A stretch of DNA of 64,000 nt from Ferrimonas sediminicola (GCF_005116715.1 NZ_SWCI01000003.1:1-64000), one strand, 5' to 3'. Shown: positions 28,884 through 37,106, numbered from the stretch's first letter. Program-made: numbers and translations. Notes: a model not told the origin generated them from the sequence alone.

Positions 28884-28911
28884 TTGTAATAAAATTACAG
28901 ATTGGTATTAT
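28884..28911 (+). promoter_or_regulatory. Promoter of the peptide array
   Basis: TTGTAA (28884-28889) and TATTAT (28906-28911) with a 16-bp spacer form a plausible sigma-70 promoter; transcription would start near 28918, just before the first leader hairpin. The -35 element lies inside the proximal HexR-type palindrome, so a bound regulator would compete with RNA polymerase. Confidence 0.55.
28885..28899 (+). promoter_or_regulatory. HexR-type operator overlapping the -35 element
   Basis: TGTAATAAAATTACA is a perfect 15-bp palindrome-with-centre that fits TGTAATWWWATTACA, the motif known for HexR, the RpiR-family regulator of central sugar metabolism that responds to KDPG. Whether this genome has HexR cannot be seen from the window. 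Confidence 0.55.
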
Positions 28912-28921
28912 AGCAAGCGTC

Positions 28922-28980
28922 GGGAGGCAACTCCCCCTAGTAAAGACCGAGTTGGTCTTCATCGTCCCAACCTTGGGACG
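28922..28980 (+). other. Three consecutive hairpins in the peptide-array leader
   Basis: Three stems follow each other with almost no spacing: GGGAG-gcaa-CTCCC (28922-28935), AAGACC-gagtt-GGTCTT (28943-28959) and CGTCCCA-acct-TGGGACG (28963-28980). None has a T-run, so they are not terminators. They lie directly after the predicted start site and would protect the 5' end or form a binding platform. Confidence 0.6.
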
Positions 28981-28986
28981 AGAGTT

Positions 28987-29025
28987 TCTCCAAGGAACCG
29001 AGACTGCTGTGCCAGGGAACCGCAC
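28987..29025 (+). promoter_or_regulatory. Twin CARGGAAYY hairpin element, copy 1
   Basis: TCTC-CAAGGAACC-GAGA (28987-29003) and GTGC-CAGGGAACC-GCAC (29009-29025) form two small hairpins with 9-nt loops containing AGGA or GGGA. The core CARGGA is the loop motif preferred by CsrA/RsmA. The two GGA triplets are 22 nt apart, within reach of one CsrA dimer. A third GGA is in the ribosome binding site of the next gene. Confidence 0.6.
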
Positions 29026-29066
29026 CACTTGTACTAGGTGTTAGCAACTTTATCGGAGAAAAGATT

Positions 29067-29162
29067 ATGAACTACCCATTCGGTTACGATGTTACCCTTT
29101 ACGGCTCCTGGTCCCAGGGCCAGTGGAATGCCACCAGCATCTACTTCGCTGGTAACAGGTAA
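29067..29162 (+). CDS. Small aromatic peptide 1 of the tandem array
   Basis: 31 residues, beginning MNYPFGYDVTLYGSW and ending WNATSIYFAGNR, with the site CGGAGAAAAG upstream. It shares with its two neighbours the pattern YxVxLxGSWxxxxWNAxxIYFA. Synonymous codon differences among copies (the Val is gtt, gtc and gta) and conserved amino acids point to selection on the peptide. No signal peptide, Cys or double-Gly leader is present. Alternating hydrophobic residues would suit a beta-hairpin. The function is unknown and I do not recognise the family. Confidence 0.75.
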   Translation: MNYPFGYDVTLYGSWSQGQWNATSIYFAGNR

Positions 29163-29167
29163 CGTTC

Positions 29168-29198
29168 GGCGGCCAAGCCGCCATCGCCTCGATGAGGC
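29168..29198 (+). other. Paired GC hairpins between peptides 1 and 2
   Basis: GGCGGC-caa-GCCGCC (29168-29182) and GCCTC-gat-GAGGC (29186-29198). The same two stems with different loops recur after peptide 2, so the folding, not the loop sequence, is kept. There is no T-run. Confidence 0.6.
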
Positions 29199-29205
29199 AA
29201 AGCGT

Positions 29206-29241
29206 CTCCAAGGAACCGAGTGCTGTGCCAGGGAACCGCAC
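29206..29241 (+). promoter_or_regulatory. Twin CARGGAAYY hairpin element, copy 2
   Basis: CTC-CAAGGAACC-GAG (29206-29220) and GTGC-CAGGGAACC-GCAC (29225-29241), nearly identical to copy 1 but with 20 nt between the GGA triplets. It precedes peptide 2. Confidence 0.6.
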
Positions 29242-29286
29242 CACTAATTTTGACAATCAGTGTAAGCAAATTTAGGAGAACACCCT

Positions 29287-29376
29287 ATGAATACCCAGTT
29301 TGAATACCAAGTCCGCCTGTACGGCACCTGGTCTGCAACTGACTGGAACGCTACCGCCATCTACTACGCCGGTTAA
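29287..29376 (+). CDS. Small aromatic peptide 2 of the tandem array
   Basis: 29 residues, beginning MNTQFEYQVRLYGTW and ending WNATAIYYAG. TTAGGAGAACACC gives a good ribosome binding site. Same family as peptides 1 and 3: identical positions include Tyr7, Val9, Leu11, Gly13, Trp15, Trp20, Asn21, Ala22, Ile25 and Tyr26. A longer frame overlaps this region (29300-29509) but has no family conservation and crosses the hairpins, so it is a shadow. Confidence 0.75.
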   Translation: MNTQFEYQVRLYGTWSATDWNATAIYYAG

Positions 29377-29387
29377 GCGCTCCCCAA

Positions 29388-29423
29388 GGCGGCGGAGCCG
29401 CCCACGCCTCAAAGCGCTGAGGC
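29388..29423 (+). other. Paired GC hairpins between peptides 2 and 3
   Basis: GGCGGC-gga-GCCGCC (29388-29402) and GCCTCA-aagcgc-TGAGGC (29406-29423). The stems match those after peptide 1 while the loops differ. Confidence 0.6.
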
Positions 29424-29431
29424 AGCATGCT

Positions 29432-29469
29432 CTCCAGGGAATCGAGTCGTTGTGCCAAGGAATTGCACA
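29432..29469 (+). promoter_or_regulatory. Twin CARGGAAYY hairpin element, copy 3
   Basis: CTC-CAGGGAATC-GAG (29432-29446) and TGTGC-CAAGGAATT-GCACA (29451-29469). It is the most diverged copy, but the loops still fit CARGGAAYY, both stems are kept and the second gains a base pair. The GGA triplets are 21 nt apart. Confidence 0.6.
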
Positions 29470-29505
29470 GTATTTGTGCCAACAACGAATTGAGGAGAAT
29501 GCCTT

Positions 29506-29595
29506 ATGAAAGCCCCAGTCGATTACTCTGTAAATCTGATTGGCAGCTGGGCTAGCGCCAGCTGGAATGCCGCGGCGATCTACTTCGCTCGCTAA
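29506..29595 (+). CDS. Small aromatic peptide 3 of the tandem array
   Basis: 29 residues, beginning MKAPVDYSVNLIGSW and ending WNAAAIYFAR, preceded by TGAGGAGAATGCC. It is the most diverged of the three, with Ile for the second Tyr, yet it keeps Gly-Ser-Trp, Trp-Asn-Ala and Ile-Tyr-Phe-Ala at the same spacing. It is followed by the terminator at 29693, so it closes the transcription unit. Confidence 0.75.
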   Translation: MKAPVDYSVNLIGSWASASWNAAAIYFAR

Positions 29596-29692
29596 GCATC
29601 AACCTATTGTAATTTATTCAGTTATTTGACCTCATCTGTGTCGCCGGCCCCTTTGGCCGGGACGGTAAGGCCGAACATTTGTCATCCTTTTG

Positions 29693-29722
29693 CGCCGGCA
29701 ACCCTGTTGCCGGCGTTTTTTT
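29693..29722 (+). terminator. Terminator of the peptide array
   Basis: CGCCGGCAAC-cct-GTTGCCGGCG, a 10-bp stem followed by seven T residues. It separates the array from the purine permease 218 bp further on. A smaller stem, CCGGCC-ccttt-GGCCGG, lies about 30 bp before it. Between this terminator and 29940 I see no gene and no clear operator. Confidence 0.85.
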
Positions 29723-29940
29723 ATCTCTTTTGGGGCTTTTCTCCGCCCAAACCCGCTAGCCGGATGTGTGCAGGTTCTGCTCACCGGGATCACATTCCTG
29801 AGCATTATCGCAACAGTTTCAGGTTCCTTTTACTCCCGTCCCTTGCTGAGGGGAGACGAAATCCGCATAATTGCGCCGCATCTGCTCCAGGCAGAAATTC
29901 TGTACCCAAAATATTAAAAAATTAAAAATTAGGACATCCT

Positions 29941-31230
29941 ATGATGGAAAAGCTCTTCAAGCTGAAGGCTCATGGGACCAGTGTGCGCCAAGAGGTGATC
30001 GCTGGCCTGACGACCTTCCTGGCTATGGCTTATATTATCTTCGTGAATCCCTCCATGCTGGAGATGGCCGGCATGGACTCCGGGGCAGTGTTCGTTGCGA
30101 CCTGTCTGGCGGCCGCCATCGGCTGCTTTATCATGGGGTTTGTTGCCAACTACCCGATCGCCCTGGCGCCCGGCATGGGGTTGAACGCCTTCTTCACCTT
30201 CGTGGTGGTGGGCCAGATGGGCTACGCCTGGCAAACCGCCCTGGGGGCGGTATTCCTCTCCGGTATCTGCTTCCTGCTGCTGTCGCTGTTCAAGGTGCGT
30301 GAGTGGATCGTCAACGCCATTCCCATGTCGTTGCGTCTTGGTATCGCCGCCGGCATCGGACTGTTTCTTGCGTTCATCGGCCTGCAAGGTGCCGGTATCA
30401 TCGTCGATAATCCGGCCACCCTGGTCTCCCTGGGGGACGTCACCAAGTTCGAGAGCATCATGGCGATGTTCAGCTTCCTGCTGGTGATCACCCTGGTGCA
30501 CTTTCGCAATAAGGCGGCGGTGCTGATCAGCATCCTGGTGGTCAGCGCCGTGGCGGTATTGACCGGCAAGCAGGAGTTTACCGGGGTGATCGCCGCGCCC
30601 CCCTCCATCGCCCCGACCCTGATGCAGATGGATCTGGCCGGTGCCCTGGATGTGGGCATGATCTCCATCGTGTTTGCCTTCCTGTTTGTCGACCTGTTTG
30701 ATACCTCTGGCACCCTGATTGCCGTGGCTCAGCGCGGTAACCTACTGGATGACCGTGGCCGCCTGCCCCGCCTGTCCAAGGCGCTGTTCGCCGACTCCAC
30801 CGCCACCATTGCCGGTGCCATGCTGGGCACCTCCACCACCACCAGCTATGTGGAGAGCACCGCCGGTGTGGCCTCCGGTGGCCGCACTGGCCTGACTGCC
30901 GTGGTGGTCGGCGTACTGTTTATCGCCTGCCTGCTGTTCTCTCCCCTGGCGGGAATGGTACCCGCCTACGCCACCACCGGGGCGCTGCTGTACGTGGCGA
31001 TCCTGATGATGTCCGGCCTGGTGGGTGTGGACTGGGAAGACCTGACCGAAGCGGCCCCCGTGGTGCTGACCACCCTGGTGATGCTGCTCAGCTACTCCAT
31101 CTCCCACGGTATCGCCGCCGGCTTCATCAGCTACGCGGCGCTGAAGCTGATGACCGGTCGAGTGAAGCAGTTGAACCCGGCGATCCTGGTGCTGGCCCTG
31201 GCCTTCATCGTGAAATACGCAGTGCTATAA
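29941..31230 (+). CDS. NCS2/AzgA-type purine permease
   Basis: 429 residues with about 13 hydrophobic segments. EVIAGLTTFLAMAYIIFVNPSML and ALAPGMGLNAFFTF are hallmarks of the AzgA/PurP branch (COG2252), as are FVDLFDTSGTL and GTSTTTSYVESTAGVASGGRTGL. E. coli members (AdeP, GhxP) import adenine, hypoxanthine or guanine with protons. Either of two adjacent ATGs (29941, 29944) could be the start; TAGGA lies 5 nt before the first. Confidence 0.85.
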   Translation: MMEKLFKLKAHGTSVRQEVIAGLTTFLAMAYIIFVNPSMLEMAGMDSGAVFVATCLAAAIGCFIMGFVANYPIALAPGMGLNAFFTFVVVGQMGYAWQTALGAVFLSGICFLLLSLFKVREWIVNAIPMSLRLGIAAGIGLFLAFIGLQGAGIIVDNPATLVSLGDVTKFESIMAMFSFLLVITLVHFRNKAAVLISILVVSAVAVLTGKQEFTGVIAAPPSIAPTLMQMDLAGALDVGMISIVFAFLFVDLFDTSGTLIAVAQRGNLLDDRGRLPRLSKALFADSTATIAGAMLGTSTTTSYVESTAGVASGGRTGLTAVVVGVLFIACLLFSPLAGMVPAYATTGALLYVAILMMSGLVGVDWEDLTEAAPVVLTTLVMLLSYSISHGIAAGFISYAALKLMTGRVKQLNPAILVLALAFIVKYAVL

Positions 31231-31262
31231 AAAGCCAGTATAAAAAAGCAACATATCGTGAT

Positions 31263-31288
31263 AGGCGTCCCCTTTGGGGGCGCCTTTT
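31263..31288 (+). terminator. Terminator after the purine permease
   Basis: AGGCGTCCCC-ttt-GGGGGCGCCTTTT, a compact stem and short T-run. Confidence 0.75.
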
Positions 31289-31358
31289 GTCGTTTTTAAG
31301 ATGTGCTTTGAATTGGCCTGGGTTATAAAGGAGGGATGTATTTTTATCAGTGATTCCG

Positions 31359-32477
31359 ATGTCTTCTCTCTCCGTTCCCTACAAACGCGTGGTGGTCAAG
31401 CTGGGCACCAGCGTGCTGACCTCCGGTGGCAACAGCCTGGATCGTGCCCATATGGTGGAGCTGGTCCGGCAGATGGCCCGTCTCAAGCGCAGTGGCTGTG
31501 AAATCATCCTGGTGACCTCCGGCGCCATCGCCGCCGGCCGCGAGCATCTGGGGCAGCCGGCTCTGCCCGCCAGCGTCGCCAGCAAGCAGATGCTGGCGGC
31601 GGTGGGGCAGAGTCATCTGATGCAGACCTGGGAGCACCTGTTCAACCTGTTCGGCATGCACGTAGGTCAGATGCTGCTGACCCGGGCCGACCTCAACGAC
31701 CGCGAGCGCTACCTCAATGCCCGCGATACCCTGCATGCGCTGCTGGATTTCGGCATCATCCCGGTGGTGAATGAGAACGACGCCGTGGCCACCGCCGAGA
31801 TCAAGGTGGGGGACAACGACAACCTTTCGGCCCTGGTGGCGATGCTGGCGGATGCCGATAAGCTGATCCTGCTCACCGATCAGAGCGGCCTATTTACCGC
31901 GGATCCCCGCACCAACCCGGAAGCGGAGCTGATCAGCGAGGTGAACCGCATTACCGATGAGCTGCGCAAGCTGGCCGGCGGCAGTGGCACCAACCTGGGC
32001 ACCGGAGGCATGGCCACCAAGCTGCAGGCAGCGGACGTGGCCCAGCGGGCTGGCATCCCGGTGGCCATCGCCGCGGGTCACAGCGAGGGGGTGATCGAAC
32101 GACTGGTGCGAGGCGAGTCGGTGGGCACCCGCTTCTGCGCCGATGAGGCGCCCCTGGATGCCCGTAAGCAGTGGCTGCTGGCGGCCCCGACGGCCAGCGG
32201 CAGCATCACCGTTGATGCCGGGGCGGTGCGCGCCTTGGTGGAGCAGGGATCCAGCCTGCTGCCCAAGGGGATTACCGCCATCAAGGGACGGTTCGATCGA
32301 GGGGCGGCGGTGTCCATCTGCGATCCCGAGGGGCATCCCATCGGCCGCGGCATAGTGCGTTACGATCACGCCAGCCTGACGCGGATCATCGGCTGTCACT
32401 CAGAGCAGATTGAGCAACATCTGGGATTCAGTTACGGCACCGTGGCGGTGCACCGAAATGACTTGGTGATTCTATGA
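31359..32477 (+). CDS. proB: Glutamate 5-kinase ProB
   Basis: 372 residues from the ATG at 31359; an in-frame GTG at 31350 is the alternative. The amino-acid kinase domain shows [35 protein letters not shown] and [14 protein letters not shown]-terminal PUA domain follows (from about residue 272). First enzyme of proline synthesis, feedback-inhibited by proline in the family. No ribosome binding site stands directly before the start; a five-codon frame with a strong site ends just ahead of it. Overlaps proA by 4 bp. Confidence 0.95.
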   Translation: MSSLSVPYKRVVVKLGTSVLTSGGNSLDRAHMVELVRQMARLKRSGCEIILVTSGAIAAGREHLGQPALPASVASKQMLAAVGQSHLMQTWEHLFNLFGMHVGQMLLTRADLNDRERYLNARDTLHALLDFGIIPVVNENDAVATAEIKVGDNDNLSALVAMLADADKLILLTDQSGLFTADPRTNPEAELISEVNRITDELRKLAGGSGTNLGTGGMATKLQAADVAQRAGIPVAIAAGHSEGVIERLVRGESVGTRFCADEAPLDARKQWLLAAPTASGSITVDAGAVRALVEQGSSLLPKGITAIKGRFDRGAAVSICDPEGHPIGRGIVRYDHASLTRIIGCHSEQIEQHLGFSYGTVAVHRNDLVIL

Positions 32478-33721
32478 CGACAGATCTACAACTAATGGGC
32501 CGAGACGCCCGTCGAGCCAGCTTTGCCCTGCTGGGCCTGGGCCGGGCGCAGAAGGATGCCCTGCTGCAGACCATCATCGACCAGCTTCAGGTTCACGAGG
32601 CCACCATCCTGGAAGCCAACGCTGAGGATGTGAAGGAGGCAGAAGCACAGGGGCTCAGCGGCGCGATGCTGGATCGGCTGCTGCTGACGCCGGAGCGCCT
32701 GGCCGGGATCCGCGAGGATATCCACACCGTCATCGGTCTGCCGGACCCGGTGGGAGAAGACCTGGACTCCAAGCTGCTGGCCAACGGCATGCGCCTGAGC
32801 CGTCGCCGCATCCCCCTTGGGGTGCTGGGGGTGATCTACGAGGCGCGCCCCAATGTCACCATCGACGTGGCCGTGCTGGCCCTGAAGACCGGCAATGCCG
32901 CCATCCTGCGGGGCGGCAAGGAGACCCTGCGCTCCAACCTGGCGCTGGTGGCGGTGATCCACCGGGCCCTGAAGATTCATGACCTGCCTAAGGCCGCCAT
33001 TGGCCTGATCGCCGATCCGGACCGGGCCCTAGTGGCCCAGCTGCTGAAGCTGGACAGCCATGTGGATATGATCATTCCCCGGGGTGGGGCCGGCTTGCAT
33101 CAGCTGTGTAAGGAGCAGGCCACCATTCCGGTGATCACCGGCGGCATCGGCATCTGCCACCTGTTTGTGGATCAGAGCGCCGATCTGAGCCGGGCCCTGG
33201 AGGTGATCGAGAACGCCAAGGTGCAGCGCCCCACCGTGTGCAACGCCCTGGATACTCTGCTGGTACACCAGGCGGTGGCGGCGGCGCTGCTGCCCAAGGT
33301 TAAGGCCCGGCTGGCGCCCCAAGGGGTGACCCTCAAGGGGTGCCAGGCCAGCCAGAAGCTGGTGGAGCTGGAGGCGGCCGAAGAGGGGGATTTCGATCGG
33401 GAGTGGCTGTCGCTGACCCTGGGCATCAAGGTGGTGGCCGATGTGGATGACGCCATCGACCATATCCGTGACCATTCCAGCGAGCACTCTGAGTCGATCC
33501 TTACCCAGGACATGGCCAACGCCCGTTACTTTGCCGCCAGCATCAATTCGGCGGCGGTGTACATCAACGCCAGCACCCGCTTCACCGACGGCAGCCAGTT
33601 TGGCCTGGGCGCCGAGGTGGCGGTCAGTACCCAGAAGCTGCATGCCCGAGGTCCCATGGGGCTGGAGGCGTTGACCACGTATAAGTGGTTGGTCGAAGGA
33701 GACTACCACATCCGCGGATAA
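32474..33721 (+). CDS. proA: Gamma-glutamyl phosphate reductase ProA
   Basis: 415 residues. The catalytic cysteine region appears as [13 protein letters not shown], and [39 protein letters not shown] is the conserved nucleotide-binding part. It reduces glutamyl-5-phosphate to the semialdehyde with NADPH. It is coupled to proB through ATGA. Confidence 0.95.
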   Translation: MTTDLQLMGRDARRASFALLGLGRAQKDALLQTIIDQLQVHEATILEANAEDVKEAEAQGLSGAMLDRLLLTPERLAGIREDIHTVIGLPDPVGEDLDSKLLANGMRLSRRRIPLGVLGVIYEARPNVTIDVAVLALKTGNAAILRGGKETLRSNLALVAVIHRALKIHDLPKAAIGLIADPDRALVAQLLKLDSHVDMIIPRGGAGLHQLCKEQATIPVITGGIGICHLFVDQSADLSRALEVIENAKVQRPTVCNALDTLLVHQAVAAALLPKVKARLAPQGVTLKGCQASQKLVELEAAEEGDFDREWLSLTLGIKVVADVDDAIDHIRDHSSEHSESILTQDMANARYFAASINSAAVYINASTRFTDGSQFGLGAEVAVSTQKLHARGPMGLEALTTYKWLVEGDYHIRG

Positions 33722-33732
33722 CCCTTTCCATG

Positions 33733-33767
33733 CCGGGTTAGTGTAGCTAAACTAGCCCGGTTGTCTT
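33733..33767 (+). terminator. Terminator after proA
   Basis: CCGGGTTAGT-gtagctaa-ACTAGCCCGG (one G-T pair) followed by TTGTCTTT. Confidence 0.6.
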
Positions 33768-33780
33768 TGCGGAAAAATCC

Positions 33781-34467
33781 ATGAAATATCAGCATCGTCC
33801 TTTGGTCCGTCTCACCAATCGCATCGGCATTGCCGCCCTGGCGTTGCTGGTGGTGCCCTCCCTGGTGGCGGCCCTGGCGTTTCGGGGCGAAGCGGGTGAA
33901 CACTTCAGTTTCCTCAATCACAGTCTGTCGGAGCTGGGCCGCTACGGTGATACCTCGCCGTTGGCGGTGATGGTGAACGGTGGGCTGTTCTTCGGCGGCT
34001 TGGCGTTAAGTCTGTCGTTTATCTTCTCTAATTGGCTGATTAACAAACATTTCAGGTCGCCATTGCTGGTGTGTGGGGTGCTGCTCAGCCTGTGTCTGTC
34101 CGGCTGCGGCCTGTTCCCGGTCAATGTCGGCAATCTGCACTCCAAGGCGATGATGGCGTTCTACGGAATGACCATCCTCTGTGCCCTGGTCTACTGCCGC
34201 TCGATCCTGATGGACAAGCCACCGCGATGGGGGGTGATCCCGGCGGTGGCGGCGGCCTCTTTGGCCACCAGCCTGTTGCTGCGCCAGGATGCCCTGCTGG
34301 TGTTGCAGGACCGCTACCCCTACGGCCTGTTCGGTGAGATGCGCCCGGTCATCTGGTGGCCCGCCCTGACCGGCTGGCTGCTGCTGCTGTGTGTTACCCT
34401 GTGGCTGTTCTATGCCCTGGTACTGGTATTTCGCGACGCAGACGACTCGCCCCTTGCGGATGCCTGA
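33781..34467 (+). CDS. DUF998-type membrane protein
   Basis: 228 residues with about six hydrophobic segments. NHSLSELGRYGDTSPLAVMVNGGLFFGGL matches the DUF998 signature (xSLSELG followed by a helix). The function of the family is not known. Its last 74 bp overlap, on the opposite strand, the end of ubiV. Confidence 0.75.
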   Translation: MKYQHRPLVRLTNRIGIAALALLVVPSLVAALAFRGEAGEHFSFLNHSLSELGRYGDTSPLAVMVNGGLFFGGLALSLSFIFSNWLINKHFRSPLLVCGVLLSLCLSGCGLFPVNVGNLHSKAMMAFYGMTILCALVYCRSILMDKPPRWGVIPAVAAASLATSLLLRQDALLVLQDRYPYGLFGEMRPVIWWPALTGWLLLLCVTLWLFYALVLVFRDADDSPLADA

Positions 34468-35242
34468 GCCCGGTCAGGCTCGCCAGCCACTGACCCTGCT
34501 GCCAGGGGCCAGGAATCACCCTTAGCCAGTGGGCTCCGGCCCGGCGCCACGCCTCGACACTGTCCAGCCGATCCACCGGCCTGACGCCGTGGTTCTGCGG
34601 TCCGTTGAGCCACAGTAGCGGTTCCTGCTCCAGGGTGCTGGCCATCGGCACCGGATGCTGCTGACACACCTTGTCACAGTGCGCCTTGTTGCGACCATGG
34701 ATGCGGGCACTGGCGCAGCGGGCGGACACCGCCAGCTGCGGCCAGCCAAAGCCGAGGATCTCTCCCTCCAGGCCCAGATCATCCCCCGCCTCAAGCAGCA
34801 GCGTCATATTCTGTTCGCTCATGTCAATGGGCGGCTGATAGCCGGTGGCGCCGAGCCGGGCAGCCCAGGCCAGGCTATCCCTGTTGTAGAGATTGAGGTT
34901 GGCGCCGGCCCAGAACGGCCGGCCCAGATCGCTGAGCAGGGCGGCGGCGGTGAGATCGTTGGCCTCCACCATCAGGCTCTGCTGAGTGCACACCTGTTCC
35001 ACCAGCTTCAGTTCCCGGGGGCCGTTGACCAGGTTGAGGCTGGCCAGCACCACCTGGATGCCGCGGGCTTGCGCCAGCTCCGCCGTCTCCAGCAGGGTGC
35101 GCAGGGCGGGGCGGTCCCGCTTCTCACACACGGTCTCCCCGACGACGATGCGCTGCACCGGCGCCTGATCCAGCTGATCCAGTTGCGTCTGCTGCTGCTG
35201 GCGGGTGAGGGGCCAGCAGTTGAGAGTCAGTGACAGTTGCAT
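34394..35242 (-). CDS. ubiV: UbiV, O2-independent ubiquinone hydroxylation
   Basis: 282 residues, U32-peptidase fold without peptidase activity. The four cysteines expected to bind a [4Fe-4S] cluster are in GETVCEKRDR and in SARCASARIHGRNKAHCDKVC. UbiU and UbiV form a complex that hydroxylates the ubiquinone ring without oxygen, using prephenate as donor. It starts 11 bp after ubiU ends. The C-terminus overlaps the convergent DUF998 gene. Confidence 0.9.
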   Translation of the reverse strand: MQLSLTLNCWPLTRQQQQTQLDQLDQAPVQRIVVGETVCEKRDRPALRTLLETAELAQARGIQVVLASLNLVNGPRELKLVEQVCTQQSLMVEANDLTAAALLSDLGRPFWAGANLNLYNRDSLAWAARLGATGYQPPIDMSEQNMTLLLEAGDDLGLEGEILGFGWPQLAVSARCASARIHGRNKAHCDKVCQQHPVPMASTLEQEPLLWLNGPQNHGVRPVDRLDSVEAWRRAGAHWLRVIPGPWQQGQWLASLTGLRHPQGASRLRREIPVPGHRTATG

Positions 35243-35253
35243 AGTTATCCCCC

Positions 35254-36249
35254 TCAGTGCCAGCTGCTCAGGTAGGCGCCTGCGGTGATCAGGCCTCCCT
35301 CCGCCAGGGGTTTCAGCCTCTGTTGCCAGCCGGGCTCACTGCGGTAGTGGTCGGGATCCGCCCGCCAGCGATCGATGGCCTCGCGCCACAGCCGGGTGAC
35401 CTGGCGGGTGTAGTAGGGGCTGCGTTGACGCCCCTCCAGCTTTAGGGCCGCCACGCCGGCGCGGCCGAAGCGGGCCAGCAGCGGCAGGGTGGACAGCGAG
35501 CAGGGGCGGGAGATGGGGTAGAGGGGCTTGCCCTCCACCAGGTACTGGCCCTTGCAGACCGTGGGATAGCCGCCGGCCTCCCCGGGCTGGACCTGGTCCA
35601 GCAGGTGGCCGTCCAGGCGCACCTCCCGCTGGCCGTTGCGTTCGCCCCAGCTCACCAGGCTGCCGGGGGAGCAGGCGCCACCGGAATTGGGGGAGTGGCC
35701 ACTGACGTAGTGGGAGAGCTGGCAGCGTCCCTCAGCCATGACGCACAGGCTGCCGCCGGCAAACACCTCGATCTCCACCGGGCTGGCGGCGCAGATCGCT
35801 TCCACGGTCTCTATGTCCAGCACCCGTGGCAGTACCGCCCGGGTGATGCCAAACTCCCGGTAAAACAGCCTGAGCGTGGGCAGGTTGGCGGCACTGGCCT
35901 GCACCGACAGGTGGCGCTCCACATCGGGATAGTGTTTCCGGGCATAGGCCAGCAGGCCGGGATCGGCCATGATCAGCGCCTTGACGCCGGCCTCTGCGGC
36001 CACGGCGACAGCGTCCTGCCAGCGGCTCTCCTGGCCGGGCTGGGGAAAGGTGTTGATGGCCACCATCAGCGCCTTGTGCCGATTCCGGCAGCGGCGGGAA
36101 GCCTCCTCCAGCTCGGCAGGGGTGAAGTTGATGCCGGCGAAGCGGCGGGCATTGGTGTCGTTCTTGAGACCGACATAGACGGCGTCGGCGCCGGCGTCCA
36201 GGGCGTTGTCCAGTGCGGCCAGGTTGGCCACAGGGGCAAGCAGTTCCAT
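35254..36249 (-). CDS. ubiU: UbiU, O2-independent ubiquinone hydroxylation
   Basis: 331 residues, as in E. coli, when started at MELLAPVANLAALDNALDAGADAVYVG (ATG 36249); the longer open frame to 36450 has no family similarity. Cysteines at GGSLCVMAEGRCQLSHY and in GGACSPG and RPCSLS fit the cluster-binding set. First gene of the ubiUV operon, divergent from ubiT. Confidence 0.9.
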   Translation of the reverse strand: MELLAPVANLAALDNALDAGADAVYVGLKNDTNARRFAGINFTPAELEEASRRCRNRHKALMVAINTFPQPGQESRWQDAVAVAAEAGVKALIMADPGLLAYARKHYPDVERHLSVQASAANLPTLRLFYREFGITRAVLPRVLDIETVEAICAASPVEIEVFAGGSLCVMAEGRCQLSHYVSGHSPNSGGACSPGSLVSWGERNGQREVRLDGHLLDQVQPGEAGGYPTVCKGQYLVEGKPLYPISRPCSLSTLPLLARFGRAGVAALKLEGRQRSPYYTRQVTRLWREAIDRWRADPDHYRSEPGWQQRLKPLAEGGLITAGAYLSSWH

Positions 36250-36387
36250 TGTCCGTGTTCCAGGTTCCAATATCGCGTCGTGACACTCTACCCAAACCAT
36301 CTGACCAGACTTTGATCCTGAACACTGATTGTGACAAAAGTCCTGATTACAATGATTTTTTGATCTGTGAACGGATTTCATACGCCC

Positions 36388-37069
<682 letters not shown>

Positions 37070-37106
37070 CTAAGGGCGGCGACTTTACCATAAGTTTAGC
37101 CTGGCA

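Noticed and set aside
28987-29025. Guanidine-II (mini-ykkC) riboswitch, because of the paired small hairpins
   Set aside because: That class needs ACGR loops. Here all six loops are CARGGAAYY.
29300-29509. A 69-codon frame across peptide 2 and the following hairpins
   Set aside because: It is out of frame with the conserved peptide, crosses the structured spacer and copy-3 leader, and has no good ribosome site. The three-copy conservation explains the region better.
29067-29595. Bacteriocin or RiPP precursor cluster
   Set aside because: No double-Gly leader, immunity, export or modification gene is adjacent; the neighbours are an aminopeptidase and a purine permease. It remains only a possibility.
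29723-29940. Purine riboswitch upstream of the AzgA-type permease
   Set aside because: No recognisable purine aptamer core or terminator/antiterminator pair is present in the 218 bp before the gene.
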